A stretch of 64,000 nucleotides of DNA from Pseudomonas reactans (GCF_013385825.1 NZ_JACAPG010000002.1:154771-218770), one strand, 5' to 3'; shown: positions 10,730 through 19,302, counted from the stretch's first letter. The notes: generated by a model not told the origin, from the sequence alone. Numbers and translations are program-made.

Positions 10730-11623
10730 TTAACCTTCACCGTTCGCGTTATCGGCGTCTTTCGGCGCCAGACGACCGCGAAAATCAATCAGGCCGTCGA
10801 CAATGGCCAAAACCACGAGTAACGGATAGATCAGTTGCATGAACATCAGCATCGTTACGTACATCCCCACCAGCCAGAACTTGGCCAGGCGCTTCTGCGC
10901 GACCAGCCCGTGAATCAGGGCCAGTCCGGAAAACACCAGCGGTACGCTGCAAAACAGCACCAGCAAGGTGGCTTGTGAACCGAAGTACGGTCCGACCACC
11001 ATGAGTGCCAGCAGCAACATCGCCGGGCCCACGGGGATTCTGATACTGCGAAACTCGCGACCAAAACCACCCGGGTTGTACAACAACGCCTGCCAATAAC
11101 GCCCAAGCATCAGGCTCAGCAAACTGACGATCTGCATCATTACCGCCATCAGGCCGATCAGGGCCGGTGCAATCAGCGTTGCCAGTCGCGCTCGCTCTTC
11201 TACCGACAGCTGTTGGTAGAGTTCCCCGAGGGCCATCGGCAGGATCTTGACGATCTCTTGCGACAGCGCCTCGATCTGCGGGCGGAAAGCCGCGTCAATC
11301 AACACCGAAAACACCAACCCCAATGCCACGCTGACCAGCAGCGTGCGGACCCAGGACTCACTTGCGCGCAAAACCAACGCAAGGCTCGACGCCCCCAGCA
11401 GCACCAGAAGCACTTTGGGTTCGCCCAGTTGCAACCACCAGATCAAGGCGGCTACGACTCCCAGGGCCAGGATGCCAACGGCATCCTGCAAACCGCGCCG
11501 CAGGAGCACAAGGCATCCAGCGGCAGCAGCCAACCAATACAACAACGGCAATGCTGCACATCCAGCCACTACCAGAGTGGCCTGCACACGACCGCGCATG
11601 ATGAACTCAGCTAAGGCGCGCAT
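10730..11623 (-). CDS. DUF2232 (YybS-like) membrane protein
   Basis: 297 residues with seven to eight hydrophobic segments spread over the whole chain (for example LPLLYWLAAAAGCLVLL, VRTLLVSVALGLVFSVLI, FWLVGMYVTMLMFMQLIYPL). A Lys/Asp tail ends the protein. It matches the DUF2232 family that sits between rpsR and rplI in Pseudomonas; a YybS relative is likewise near rpsF/rplI genes in Bacillus. The function is unknown. Placement inside a ribosomal-protein operon suggests expression follows growth rate. It starts 36 nt past rpsR and ends 18 nt before rplI, with no terminator on either side. Confidence 0.8.
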   Translation of the reverse strand: MRALAEFIMRGRVQATLVVAGCAALPLLYWLAAAAGCLVLLRRGLQDAVGILALGVVAALIWWLQLGEPKVLLVLLGASSLALVLRASESWVRTLLVSVALGLVFSVLIDAAFRPQIEALSQEIVKILPMALGELYQQLSVEERARLATLIAPALIGLMAVMMQIVSLLSLMLGRYWQALLYNPGGFGREFRSIRIPVGPAMLLLALMVVGPYFGSQATLLVLFCSVPLVFSGLALIHGLVAQKRLAKFWLVGMYVTMLMFMQLIYPLLVVLAIVDGLIDFRGRLAPKDADNANGEG

Positions 11624-11659
11624 GCATTCAATCCCTTACTACTTGTCGACTGCCCGGTC

Positions 11660-11890
11660 TCAGCGGCCGTGGCTGTCGGTGTAGGCCAGCAGGGCCAGGA
11701 AGCGGGCGCGCTTGATAGCGGTGGCCAGCTGACGCTGATAACGTGCTTTGGTACCGGTGATACGGCTTGGAACGATTTTGCCGGTCTCGGATACGTAGGC
11801 TTTCAGAGTGTTGAGATCTTTGTAATCGATCTCTTTCACGTCTTCAGCGGTGAAGCGGCAGAATTTACGACGACGGAAGAAACGTGCCAT
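11660..11890 (-). CDS. rpsR: 30S ribosomal protein S18
   Basis: 76 residues. [20 protein letters not shown] and [20 protein letters not shown] are the conserved S18 core. S18 pairs with S6 on the platform of the small subunit next to 16S helix 22/23. The single Cys in the N-terminal KFCRF is retained. It lies 28 nt downstream of rpsF. The S6:S18 complex is known to bind the leader of this operon in many bacteria, so it is both a product and a likely regulator here. Confidence 0.98.
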
Positions 11891-11918
11891 TTGATAGGCT
11901 CCTTAAAAGGTCCGTGGA

Positions 11919-12341
11919 TTACTCGTCAGCGTTATCGCTGTTGTCGCTGTCATCACTATCAGCGCTATCAGCGCCTTCGTGCTCAGGACGGTCGCGACGC
12001 TCACGGCGCTCACTGCGGTTTTCTTCAGCCTTGAGCATCTCGGATTGGCCGGTAACGGCTTCTTCGCGACGGATGACCAGGTTACGGATCACAGCATCGT
12101 TGTAGCGGAAGTTGTCTTCAAGCTCGGCCAGGGCCTTGCCAGTGCACTCAACGTTCAGCATCACGTAGTGAGCCTTGTGAACATTGTTGATTGCGTAGGC
12201 CAGTTGACGACGGCCCCAATCTTCCAGACGGTGGATTTTGCCGCCGTCTTCTTCGATCAGCTTGGTGTAACGCTCAACCATGCCGCCGACTTGCTCGCTT
12301 TGATCCGGGTGGACCAAAAAGATGATTTCGTAATGACGCAT
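11919..12341 (-). CDS. rpsF: 30S ribosomal protein S6
   Basis: 140 residues. [20 protein letters not shown] starts the conserved fold. After about residue 110 the tail becomes an acidic Asp/Ser/Glu-rich extension; in E. coli S6 the C-terminal glutamates are extended by RimK. ATG at 12341 is preceded by an excellent AAGGAG. It is the first gene of the rpsF-rpsR-DUF2232-rplI(-dnaB) operon and is transcribed from a strong promoter through a structured leader. Confidence 0.98.
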   Translation of the reverse strand: MRHYEIIFLVHPDQSEQVGGMVERYTKLIEEDGGKIHRLEDWGRRQLAYAINNVHKAHYVMLNVECTGKALAELEDNFRYNDAVIRNLVIRREEAVTGQSEMLKAEENRSERRERRDRPEHEGADSADSDDSDNSDNADE

Positions 12342-12411
12342 GAATGCTCCTTACGGGTTGTAGCCTGCCGCTCAAAAACGGTCAGACAAGGAGTGAATGA
12401 CACTTATGGAT

Positions 12412-12453
12412 CTTGCCGCAGGGAGGCACATCGGTGCCTGCCAGGAAGGCAAG
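12412..12453 (-). promoter_or_regulatory. Likely S6:S18-binding hairpin in the rpsF leader
   Basis: In the RNA CTTGCC (from 12453) pairs with GGCAAG (to 12412), and inside lies a hairpin AGGCAC-CGAT-GTGCCT with a CCGATG apex. A hairpin with a CCG element recognised by the S6:S18 complex is a known autoregulatory motif of rpsF leaders. Position, about 70 nt before the rpsF start and just after the promoter, fits. Identification rests on pairing and location, not on a covariance model. Confidence 0.6.
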
Positions 12454-12460
12454 GGGCGCA

Positions 12461-12489
12461 ATTGTAGAGAAGGGGGAGGAAGCGTGCAA
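12461..12489 (-). promoter_or_regulatory. Sigma-70 promoter of the rpsF operon
   Basis: On the minus strand TTGCAC (12489-12484) and TACAAT (12466-12461) are separated by exactly 17 nt. Transcription would start near 12454, giving a leader of about 110 nt before rpsF. Confidence 0.8.
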
Positions 12490-12536
12490 GGTGATTGGTG
12501 ATTATTTGAACAATCTTCCAAACACCACAAACCAAT

Positions 12537-12603
12537 TGTAGGAGCCGGCTTGCCAGCGATGGCGTCCGGAAGATCGCTATCGCCGGCAAGCCGGCTCCTA
12601 CAG
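12537..12603. repeat. REP palindrome pair
   Basis: Inverted REP copies (TGTAGGAGCCGGCTTGCCAG and its partner) between rlmB and the rpsF promoter. On the minus strand the structure follows the rlmB stop by about 10 nt. Confidence 0.9.
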
Positions 12604-12612
12604 TCGAGAGGT

Positions 12613-13374
12613 TTACTTCTTCGGCTTGGCCTTGGCCTTCGCACCGCGTTGGCGCTGGGCTTCAAACAGGCATACGCCGGTGGCGACCGACACGTTGAGA
12701 CTGCTGACGCTACCGGCCATCGGCAAATGCACCAGGTAATCGCAGTGCTCACGAGTCAGGCGACGCATACCTTTGCCTTCGGCGCCCATGATCAGGATGG
12801 TCGGCCCGGTGAGGTCCTGGTCATAAATGCTGACCTCGGCCTCGCCTGCCGTGCCCACGACCCACAGGCCACGCTGCTGGAGTTTCTCCAGGGTGCGCGC
12901 CAGGTTGGTCACGGCCACCAACGGAATCACTTCCGCCGCGCCGCAGGCAACCTTGCGCACAACCGGCGTCAGGGTGGCCGACTTGTCCTTGGGCACGATC
13001 ACCGCCAGCGCGCCGGCAGCGTCCGCCGAACGCAGGCAAGCGCCGAGGTTGTGCGGATCGGTCACGCCGTCCAGCACCAGCAGCAACGGCGCACCTTCGG
13101 TACGGTCGAGCAGCTCGTCGAGCATCGCTTCGCCCCAGACCTGGCTCGGGCTTACGTCCGCCACCACGCCTTGGTGAACGCCTTCAACCCAGACGTCCAT
13201 TTCACGGCGCTCGGCCTGACCGATGGCAACCTTGTTTTGGGTCGCCAGTTCAACCAGCGCCTGTACGCGCGGCTCGCTGCGGCCCTCGGCCAGCCACACT
13301 TGCTTGACGCGTTTCGGGTGGTGACGCAGCAGTGCTTCTACGGCGTGGACGCCGTAGATTTTTTCCAGACTCAT
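12613..13374 (-). CDS. rlmB: 23S rRNA (guanosine-2'-O-)-methyltransferase RlmB
   Basis: 253 residues of the SpoU/TrmH family. An N-terminal L30e-like substrate-binding domain (MSLEKIYGVHAVEALLRHHP) is followed by the trefoil-knot methyltransferase domain with motif 1 LVLDGVTDPHNLGACLRSAD, motif 2 ILIMGAEGKGMRRL and motif 3 LPMAGSVSSLNVSVATG. It methylates G2251 (E. coli numbering) in the peptidyl-transferase P loop. The ATG overlaps the rnr TGA (ATGA at 13371-13374), so the two genes are translationally coupled, as is usual for rnr-rlmB. Confidence 0.97.
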   Translation of the reverse strand: MSLEKIYGVHAVEALLRHHPKRVKQVWLAEGRSEPRVQALVELATQNKVAIGQAERREMDVWVEGVHQGVVADVSPSQVWGEAMLDELLDRTEGAPLLLVLDGVTDPHNLGACLRSADAAGALAVIVPKDKSATLTPVVRKVACGAAEVIPLVAVTNLARTLEKLQQRGLWVVGTAGEAEVSIYDQDLTGPTILIMGAEGKGMRRLTREHCDYLVHLPMAGSVSSLNVSVATGVCLFEAQRQRGAKAKAKPKK

Positions 13375-15998
13375 GACTTGGCCTTAGGTTTGCGCGACCC
13401 GCCGCTCTTGGCAGGGCCCGAACCCGCTTTTGGCGGGCCTTTACGGTGTTTACTTGGCTTGCTCGACGGCTTTTCTGCCCCGTGGGACTTTCCCCCAGAC
13501 GCCGCTTTACCACCGCTTTTGGCTTCGTTGAGCAACTGCTGCTTCAACTCGCGACTCTTGCGCAGCTCGGCGTTTTTCGCCGCCGCATCGCTTGGGCGGT
13601 AGGCTTCGGGTGCCTTTTCCTTGGCCGACGGACGACGACCAGCCTTCGCGGGTGCAGGCTCGGCGGCCGCTGCTTTAGCAGGCGCGGCCTTGCCTTTGCT
13701 GGCCGGTTCGCTGCCACGCTTTTTACGGCTGCCCGGCGATTCGGCTGGCTTGTCGGACATGCCGAAGTCGATCTTGCGCTCGTCGAGATCGACGCGCATG
13801 ACCTGCACTTCCACGGTATCGCCCAGACGGAAGCTGCGACCGGTGCGCTCGCCCGCCAGGCGGTGGTGCACAGGATCGAAGTGGTAGTAGTCACCCGGCA
13901 AGGCGGTGACGTGCACCAGGCCTTCGACGTAGATGTCGGTCAGTTCAACAAACAGACCAAAGCCGGTCACGGCCGTGATCACGCCTGGGAACGTCTCGCC
14001 TACGCGATCCTTCATGAACTCGCACTTGAGCCAGTTCACCACGTCGCGGGTGGCTTCGTCGGCACGGCGCTCGCTCATGGAGCACTGCTCGCCCAGTTGT
14101 TCCAGGGCCGCTTCGTCGTACGGATAGATCCGTGCCTTCGGAATGGTCATGGCACCGGCACGCTTGACGTGCGGGGTGTTCTGCTTGGAGTGGATCACAC
14201 TGCGGATCGCGCGGTGCGTGAGCAGGTCCGGGTAGCGGCGAATCGGCGAGGTGAAGTGGGTGTACGCCTCGTAATTCAGGCCGAAGTGGCCCTGGTTATC
14301 GGCACTGTACACCGCCTGGCTCAGGGAGCGCAGCATGACGGTCTGGATCACATGGTAATCCGGACGGTCCTTGATGCTCGCGAGCAGCGCCTGATAGTCC
14401 TTCGGCGTCGGGCCGTCCTTGCCTTTGTGCAGGGACAGGCCGAGCTCGCCGAGGAAGGCGCGCAGTTTTTCCAGGCGCTCCGGTGGCGGGCCGTCGTGCA
14501 CGCGGTACAACGCAGGAATCTCATGCTTCTTCAGGAATTCAGCGGTGGCCACGTTGGCCGCCAGCATGCATTCCTCGATCAGCTTGTGCGCATCGTTACG
14601 CGTGGTCGGCGTGATCGCAGCGATCTTGCGCTCGGAACCGAAGACAATCCGGGTTTCCTGGGTTTCAAAATCGATCGCGCCACGGGTATGACGGGCGCCC
14701 AGCAGCACTTTGTACAGCGAGTAAAGCTGCTTGAGGTGCGGCACCACGCCAGCGTACTCGCTGCGCAGGGCCTTGGCTTCGCTGGTCTTCGGCGTTTCCA
14801 GGATGGTGCTGACCTTGTTGTAGGTCAGGCGCGCCTGGGAGTGGATCACCGCTTCGTAGAACTGGTAGTCGGTCATTTCGCCGGTTTTCGAGATAGTCAT
14901 CTCGCACACCATGGCCAAACGGTCGACTTTCGGGTTCAGGGAGCAGAGTCCGTTGGACAGCTGCTCAGGCAGCATCGGGATCACGCGCTCAGGGAAGTAC
15001 ACGGAGTTGCCGCGCACCTGGGCTTCGTTATCCAGGGCCGAACCGATCTTCACGTAGCTGGACACGTCGGCAATCGCGACGAACAACTTCCAGCCACCGG
15101 AGAACAAGCGCAGCTTGCCGGGCTTGGCTTCGCAGTAGACCGCATCGTCAAAGTCGCGGGCGTCTTCGCCGTCGATGGTGACGAACGGCAGATGGCGCAG
15201 GTCGATGCGTTTTTCTTTGTCTTTCTCTTCCACTTCAGGCTTGAGCTTGCCGGCTTCTTTGAGCACAGCCTCAGGCCAGACGTGAGGAATATCGTAGGTG
15301 CGCAGCGCCACGTCGATTTCCATGCCCGGCGCCATGTAGTTGCCGACCACCTCAACGATGTCGCCCTGAGGCTGGAAGCGCGCGGTTGGCCAGTGGGTGA
15401 TCTTCACCTCGACGAACTGACCGACTTTGGCGGCGCCATTACGGCCCGGTGTGATCAGCACTTCCTGCTGGACCTTCGGGTTATCCGGCACGACAAAGCC
15501 AATGCCACCTTCTTCGAAGTAACGGCCGACGATGGACTCGTGGGCACGGGACACCACTTCGACGATCACGCCTTCACGGCGACCGCGACGGTCCAGGCCG
15601 GAAACGCGCGCCAGGGCACGGTCGCCATCGAACACCAGGCGCATTTGCGCCGGGCTCATGAACAGGTCATCGCTGCCGTCGTCCGGGATCAGGAAGCCGA
15701 AGCCGTCACGATGGCCGGCAATGCGGCCCAGGATCAGGTCGAGCTTATCCACAGGCGCGTAAGTGCCACGGCGGGTGTAGATCAGTTGAGCATCACGCTC
15801 CATGGCACGCAAACGGCGGCGCAGGGCTTCGAGCTGGTCTTCGGTGGTCAGACCGAATTCTTCAACCAACTGCTCGCGGCTAGCAGGCGAACCCCGATCG
15901 GCGAGGTGCGCCAGGATCAGTTCGCGGCTAGGAATAGGGTTTTCATATTTTTCCGCTTCACGAGCGGCCTCGGGATCGAGGGACTGCCAATCGGCCAT
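13371..15998 (-). CDS. rnr: Ribonuclease R
   Basis: 875 residues. Order: N-terminal helix-turn-helix and cold-shock domains (IPSRELILAHLADRG, GRIAGHRDGFGFLIPDD), RNB catalytic domain with the metal-binding aspartates in DGEDARDFDDAVY, S1 domain (GVITAVTGFGLFVELTDIYV), then a tail of about 120 residues rich in Lys, Ala, Ser and Pro. RNase R degrades structured RNA 3'-5', including rRNA and tmRNA-tagged mRNA; the basic tail binds RNA and is the usual site of stability control. ATG at 15998 has only a weak ribosome-binding site. First gene of rnr-rlmB, divergent from the tRNA-Leu genes. Confidence 0.97.
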   Translation of the reverse strand: MADWQSLDPEAAREAEKYENPIPSRELILAHLADRGSPASREQLVEEFGLTTEDQLEALRRRLRAMERDAQLIYTRRGTYAPVDKLDLILGRIAGHRDGFGFLIPDDGSDDLFMSPAQMRLVFDGDRALARVSGLDRRGRREGVIVEVVSRAHESIVGRYFEEGGIGFVVPDNPKVQQEVLITPGRNGAAKVGQFVEVKITHWPTARFQPQGDIVEVVGNYMAPGMEIDVALRTYDIPHVWPEAVLKEAGKLKPEVEEKDKEKRIDLRHLPFVTIDGEDARDFDDAVYCEAKPGKLRLFSGGWKLFVAIADVSSYVKIGSALDNEAQVRGNSVYFPERVIPMLPEQLSNGLCSLNPKVDRLAMVCEMTISKTGEMTDYQFYEAVIHSQARLTYNKVSTILETPKTSEAKALRSEYAGVVPHLKQLYSLYKVLLGARHTRGAIDFETQETRIVFGSERKIAAITPTTRNDAHKLIEECMLAANVATAEFLKKHEIPALYRVHDGPPPERLEKLRAFLGELGLSLHKGKDGPTPKDYQALLASIKDRPDYHVIQTVMLRSLSQAVYSADNQGHFGLNYEAYTHFTSPIRRYPDLLTHRAIRSVIHSKQNTPHVKRAGAMTIPKARIYPYDEAALEQLGEQCSMSERRADEATRDVVNWLKCEFMKDRVGETFPGVITAVTGFGLFVELTDIYVEGLVHVTALPGDYYHFDPVHHRLAGERTGRSFRLGDTVEVQVMRVDLDERKIDFGMSDKPAESPGSRKKRGSEPASKGKAAPAKAAAAEPAPAKAGRRPSAKEKAPEAYRPSDAAAKNAELRKSRELKQQLLNEAKSGGKAASGGKSHGAEKPSSKPSKHRKGPPKAGSGPAKSGGSRKPKAKS

Positions 15999-16159
15999 TA
16001 GAGAGTTTTCACCTTGTCTATATGCGGGTTAGTTTGGCATACGCGTATTGAAACGGGAAATTTCAGACGCCAACAAGCCTTTTAAAGCCCTTTGCAGCCC
16101 CCGGCGGACACCTTGCACGACCATTGGCGAAATTTTCCAGGCTTTTTTCATAGCAGGGC

Positions 16160-16188
16160 TTTACAGCTTAAAATCCCCTCCGTATAGT
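16160..16188 (+). promoter_or_regulatory. Sigma-70 promoter of first tRNA-Leu
   Basis: TTTACA (16160-16165), 17-nt spacer, TATAGT (16183-16188). The promoter is repeated almost exactly before the second tRNA gene. Confidence 0.8.
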
Positions 16189-16223
16189 GCGCGCCATCGA
16201 CGACGGCAACGTTGTCTGATAAT

Positions 16224-16310
16224 GCCCAGGTGGTGAAATTGGTAGACACGCCAGCTTCAGGTGCTGGTGATCGCAAGGTCGTGGAAGTTCGAGTCTTCTC
16301 CTGGGCACCA
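16224..16310 (+). tRNA. tRNA-Leu (anticodon CAG), copy 1
   Basis: 87 nt including an encoded CCA. Acceptor stem GCCCAGG/CCTGGGC, D-loop GAAATTGGTAGACACG, anticodon stem CCAGC/GCTGG around loop TTCAGGT (anticodon CAG, reads CUG, the main leucine codon here), long class II variable arm TGATCGCAAGGTCGT, and T-loop GTTCGAGTC. Identical to copy 2. Confidence 0.97.
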
Positions 16311-16320
16311 AATTCAGATC

Positions 16321-16344
16321 AAACCCGCGAAAGCGGGTTTTTTC
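16321..16344 (+). terminator. Terminator after tRNA-Leu copy 1
   Basis: Perfect stem AAACCCGC-GAAA-GCGGGTTT followed by TTTT, 10 nt after the CCA end. Confidence 0.92.
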
Positions 16345-16399
16345 GTTTCAGGCCTTTGATTTTTAACGGAAAACTTGATTTATTTTTTCGAATCAGGGG

Positions 16400-16428
16400 T
16401 TTACAGATCAAAAAGCCCTCCGTATAGT
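16400..16428 (+). promoter_or_regulatory. Sigma-70 promoter of second tRNA-Leu
   Basis: TTTACA (16400-16405), 17-nt spacer, TATAGT (16423-16428); same boxes and spacing as the first copy. Confidence 0.8.
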
Positions 16429-16462
16429 TCGTCCCATCAACAGCGCAAGCGCTGCTGATAAT

Positions 16463-16549
16463 GCCCAGGTGGTGAAATTGGTAGACACGCCAGCTTCAGG
16501 TGCTGGTGATCGCAAGGTCGTGGAAGTTCGAGTCTTCTCCTGGGCACCA
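16463..16549 (+). tRNA. tRNA-Leu (anticodon CAG), copy 2
   Basis: 87 nt, identical in sequence to copy 1 at 16224-16310, with the same CAG anticodon, long variable arm and encoded CCA. It is an independent transcription unit with its own promoter and terminator. Confidence 0.97.
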
Positions 16550-16559
16550 AATTCAGATC

Positions 16560-16583
16560 AAACCCGCGAAAGCGGGTTTTTTC
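16560..16583 (+). terminator. Terminator after tRNA-Leu copy 2
   Basis: Same hairpin as after copy 1 (AAACCCGC-GAAA-GCGGGTTT plus TTTT), 10 nt after the CCA end. Confidence 0.92.
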
Positions 16584-16668
16584 GTTTCCGGGGTTTGAAA
16601 AAACCTGACCTGAATCTTTCCCATCGATTTCCCCCCTCGTTCGCACCTGAGAAACTTTATCGTTTATC

Positions 16669-16693
16669 CTTGTAAGTATTTGTTGCATACAAG
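16669..16693. promoter_or_regulatory. Inverted repeat CTTGTA-N13-TACAAG before the iron transporter
   Basis: A perfect 6-bp inverted repeat centred about 28 nt before the start of the binding-protein gene. The surrounding A+T-rich stretch probably holds the promoter. It does not match the Fur consensus well, so the regulator is unknown. Confidence 0.4.
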
Positions 16694-16708
16694 TGAGGAA
16701 CAACCCGG

Positions 16709-17734
16709 ATGATGATCCGCGATACCCATCTCAAGACATCCCTTCTGCGTGGCCTGACCATCACTCTGCTCGGCCTGACCCTGCTCTCGCCCACCGCCTA
16801 TTCCGCCGACAAGGTTTCCCTGACCCTGTACAACGGCCAGCACAAAGAAGTCGGCGATGAACTCGCCAAGGCCTTCGAAGCCAAGACCGGCATTCACGTC
16901 AACGTGCGCAAAGGCAGCAGCAACCAGCTCGCCAGCCAAGTCGTGGAAGAAGGCGATCGCTCGCCTGCCGACGTGATCTACACCGAAGAATCGCCACCGT
17001 TGAACAAACTCGGCGAACAAGGCCTGCTGGCCAAGATCGACGCCAGCACCCTCGACGTATTGCCCAAGGATTATGTCGGCACCAATGGCGACTGGATGGG
17101 CGTGACCGCCCGCACCCGTGTCGTGGCGTTCAATCCGAAATTGATCGCGGAAAAAGACCTGCCGAAATCGGTGCTGGATTTTGCCGGCCCCGAGTGGCAA
17201 GGCAAGGTCGGCTTCGTGCCGACCAGCGGCGCGTTCCAGGAACAGGCCGTGGCGATCATCAAGCTGCACGGTCGTGAAGCCGCTGAAGAATGGCTGACCG
17301 GCCTGCGCGCCTTCGGCAAGGTGTACAGCAACAACATGGTCGCCCTCAAAGCCGTTGAAAATGGCGAAGTGGCCACCGTACTGGTGAACAACTACTACTG
17401 GTTCGCCCTGAAGAAAGAAAAAACCAACCTGGATTCGCAGCTGCATTACTTCACCGATGGCGATGCCGGCGGCTTGATCACCGTATCTTCGGCGGCGGCG
17501 CTGAAATCCAGCAAGCATCCGAAAGAAGCCCAGCAACTGCTGGCGTTCATGGCCAGTGAAGAAGGCCAGCGCGTCATCACCAACACCTCGGCCGAGTACC
17601 CGCTGCGTAAAGGCATGGAATCCAGCCGTGGCCTCAAGCCGTTCAGCGAGCTGCAACCGCCGAAAGTCACCCCCGCAGACCTGGGCAACGCCGAAGAAGC
17701 CCTGGACCTGGAACGTGACGTTGGCTTGAACTGA
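16709..17734 (+). CDS. Iron(III) ABC transporter, periplasmic binding protein (FbpA/HitA type)
   Basis: 341 residues. A signal peptide (TSLLRGLTITLLGLTLLSPT, cleavage near residue 32 after AYSA) precedes a type II periplasmic binding fold starting LTLYNGQHKEVGDELAKAFE. The neighbouring tyrosines Y229-Y230 in VLVNNYYWF correspond to the iron-binding YY pair of FbpA. It captures ferric iron in the periplasm and hands it to the permease encoded next. GAGG lies 10 nt before ATG 16709; a second ATG follows directly. The stop overlaps the permease start (TGATG). Specificity for iron is from family similarity. Confidence 0.9.
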   Translation: MMIRDTHLKTSLLRGLTITLLGLTLLSPTAYSADKVSLTLYNGQHKEVGDELAKAFEAKTGIHVNVRKGSSNQLASQVVEEGDRSPADVIYTEESPPLNKLGEQGLLAKIDASTLDVLPKDYVGTNGDWMGVTARTRVVAFNPKLIAEKDLPKSVLDFAGPEWQGKVGFVPTSGAFQEQAVAIIKLHGREAAEEWLTGLRAFGKVYSNNMVALKAVENGEVATVLVNNYYWFALKKEKTNLDSQLHYFTDGDAGGLITVSSAAALKSSKHPKEAQQLLAFMASEEGQRVITNTSAEYPLRKGMESSRGLKPFSELQPPKVTPADLGNAEEALDLERDVGLN

Positions 17735-19299
17735 TGAACCCATCGCTACCCACCCCCACCCTGCGCGGGGGTTTCAGCCCAAGGCGCAAGCGCCCGTCGA
17801 TCTGGTTGTTGCTGCCCGTACTGTTTCTGGTCGGCTTGAGTCTGCTGCCGCTGGCGTATGTGGGGCTCAAGGCTTGGCAAGCCGGTTGGGCGGAGGCGGT
17901 GCACCTGCTGTGGCGGCCGTATGTGTTCGGGTTGCTGCGCAATACCTTGGCGTTGATGGTCGGGGTGACGGTGACGTGTGGCGTGATCGGCCTGTCCCTG
18001 GCCTGGCTGCTGGAGCGCAGCAATCTGCCGGGACGACGTATCTGGGGCGTGATCCTGTGCCTGCCGTTTGCGGTACCGGCGTTTGTCAGCAGCTTTACCT
18101 GGGTATCGCTGAGCGCCAGTTTCGAAGGGCTTGGCGGGGCCATCCTGGTGATGAGCCTGTCGAAATACCCGCTGGTGTTTCTGCCGGTGGCAGCGACCTT
18201 GCGCAATCTTGACCCGTCCCTGGAAGAGTCGGCCCGCACTCTGGGACTGAATCGCTGGGGCGTGTTCTTTCGCATCACTTTGCCGCTACTGTGGCCGTCG
18301 CTGCTGGCCGGGGCATTGCTGATCGCACTGCATATGCTGGTAGAGTTTGGCGCGCTGTCGATCATCGGCTTGCAGACCTTCACCACCGCGATCTACCAAC
18401 AGTTCGAGCTTGAATTCAGCAATGCGAATGCCGCAATGCTCTCGGCAGTGTTGCTGGTGATGTGCCTGACATTGCTGTGGCTGGAGTTGCGCGTGCGCGG
18501 CAAGGGCCGGCATGTGCGTATCGGCCAGGGCGCGGCGCGACATGCGGAGCAGGTGCGACTGGGGAAGTGGGCGCCATTGGGTCAGGTTTATTGCCTGGCG
18601 CTGGCGATCATCGGCAGCGGGATTCCGCTGGGGATGCTCGGTTATTGGTTGGCAGTGGGATCTTCTGCCGCCTTCCCGGTAGCAGAGATCGGTGAAGCGT
18701 TGCTGTCGTCATTGGCGCTGTCCCTCGGAGGCGCCGCGCTTTGCCTGGTGCTGGCGGTGCCGGTCGGATTGCTGGTGGTGCGCTACAAAGGCCAACTGGC
18801 GATCTGGGCCGAGCGCCTGCCGTACCTGCTGCACGCCCTGCCCGGCTTGGTGATTGCGCTGACGCTGGTGTACTTCGCCCTGCACTATGTGCCGGCGCTG
18901 TACCAGACCTCGGCATTGTTGTTGATTGCTTATGCGCTGCTGTTTTTGCCGCTGGCCCAGGCGCCGATCCGTACCGCGCTGAACAAGGCTGCGCCGCAGC
19001 TTGAAGAGGCTGCACGCACGTTGGGCGCCTCGTCGTTCAGTGCGTTTTGCCGGGTGACCTTACCGATTATTTTCCCGGCGCTCGGCGCTGCATTTGCATT
19101 GGTATTCCTGGATGCGATGAAGGAATTGACCGCGACGTTGCTGCTTAGCCCGACAGGGTTGAATACATTGGCGACGGCGGTGTGGGCGCACACCTCGAAT
19201 GTAGAGTTTGCGGCGGCGGCGCCTTATGCGGCGCTGTTAATTCTAGTGTCGGGGTTGCCGGTGTATTTGCTCACGACTCGGATGTATCTGAGCCGCTAG
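17734..19299 (+). CDS. Iron(III) ABC transporter permease (FbpB/HitB type)
   Basis: 521 residues with about twelve membrane segments, a tandem duplication of a binding-protein-dependent permease domain. Both halves keep the EAA loop that contacts the ATPase: LEESARTLGLNRWGVFFRIT and LEEAARTLGASSFSAFCRVT. Length fits fused permeases of the FbpB/SfuB type. Its ATG shares one base with the TGA of the binding-protein gene. No ATPase gene follows: the next feature is a REP pair and then a chemoreceptor on the other strand, so the ATP-binding subunit must come from elsewhere. Confidence 0.92.
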   Translation: MNPSLPTPTLRGGFSPRRKRPSIWLLLPVLFLVGLSLLPLAYVGLKAWQAGWAEAVHLLWRPYVFGLLRNTLALMVGVTVTCGVIGLSLAWLLERSNLPGRRIWGVILCLPFAVPAFVSSFTWVSLSASFEGLGGAILVMSLSKYPLVFLPVAATLRNLDPSLEESARTLGLNRWGVFFRITLPLLWPSLLAGALLIALHMLVEFGALSIIGLQTFTTAIYQQFELEFSNANAAMLSAVLLVMCLTLLWLELRVRGKGRHVRIGQGAARHAEQVRLGKWAPLGQVYCLALAIIGSGIPLGMLGYWLAVGSSAAFPVAEIGEALLSSLALSLGGAALCLVLAVPVGLLVVRYKGQLAIWAERLPYLLHALPGLVIALTLVYFALHYVPALYQTSALLLIAYALLFLPLAQAPIRTALNKAAPQLEEAARTLGASSFSAFCRVTLPIIFPALGAAFALVFLDAMKELTATLLLSPTGLNTLATAVWAHTSNVEFAAAAPYAALLILVSGLPVYLLTTRMYLSR

Positions 19300-19302
19300 G
19301 AC

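Noticed and set aside
13446..16001. 850-codon open frame opposite rnr
   Set aside because: Shadow of the RNase R gene; low-complexity His/Val/Gln composition and no motifs.
16145..16583. Direct repeat around tRNA-Leu as phage or island attachment sites
   Set aside because: Both copies are complete genes with promoters and terminators and no integrase or cargo lies between them.
16584..16708. Fur box upstream of the iron transporter
   Set aside because: No stretch resembles the Fur consensus well enough by eye.
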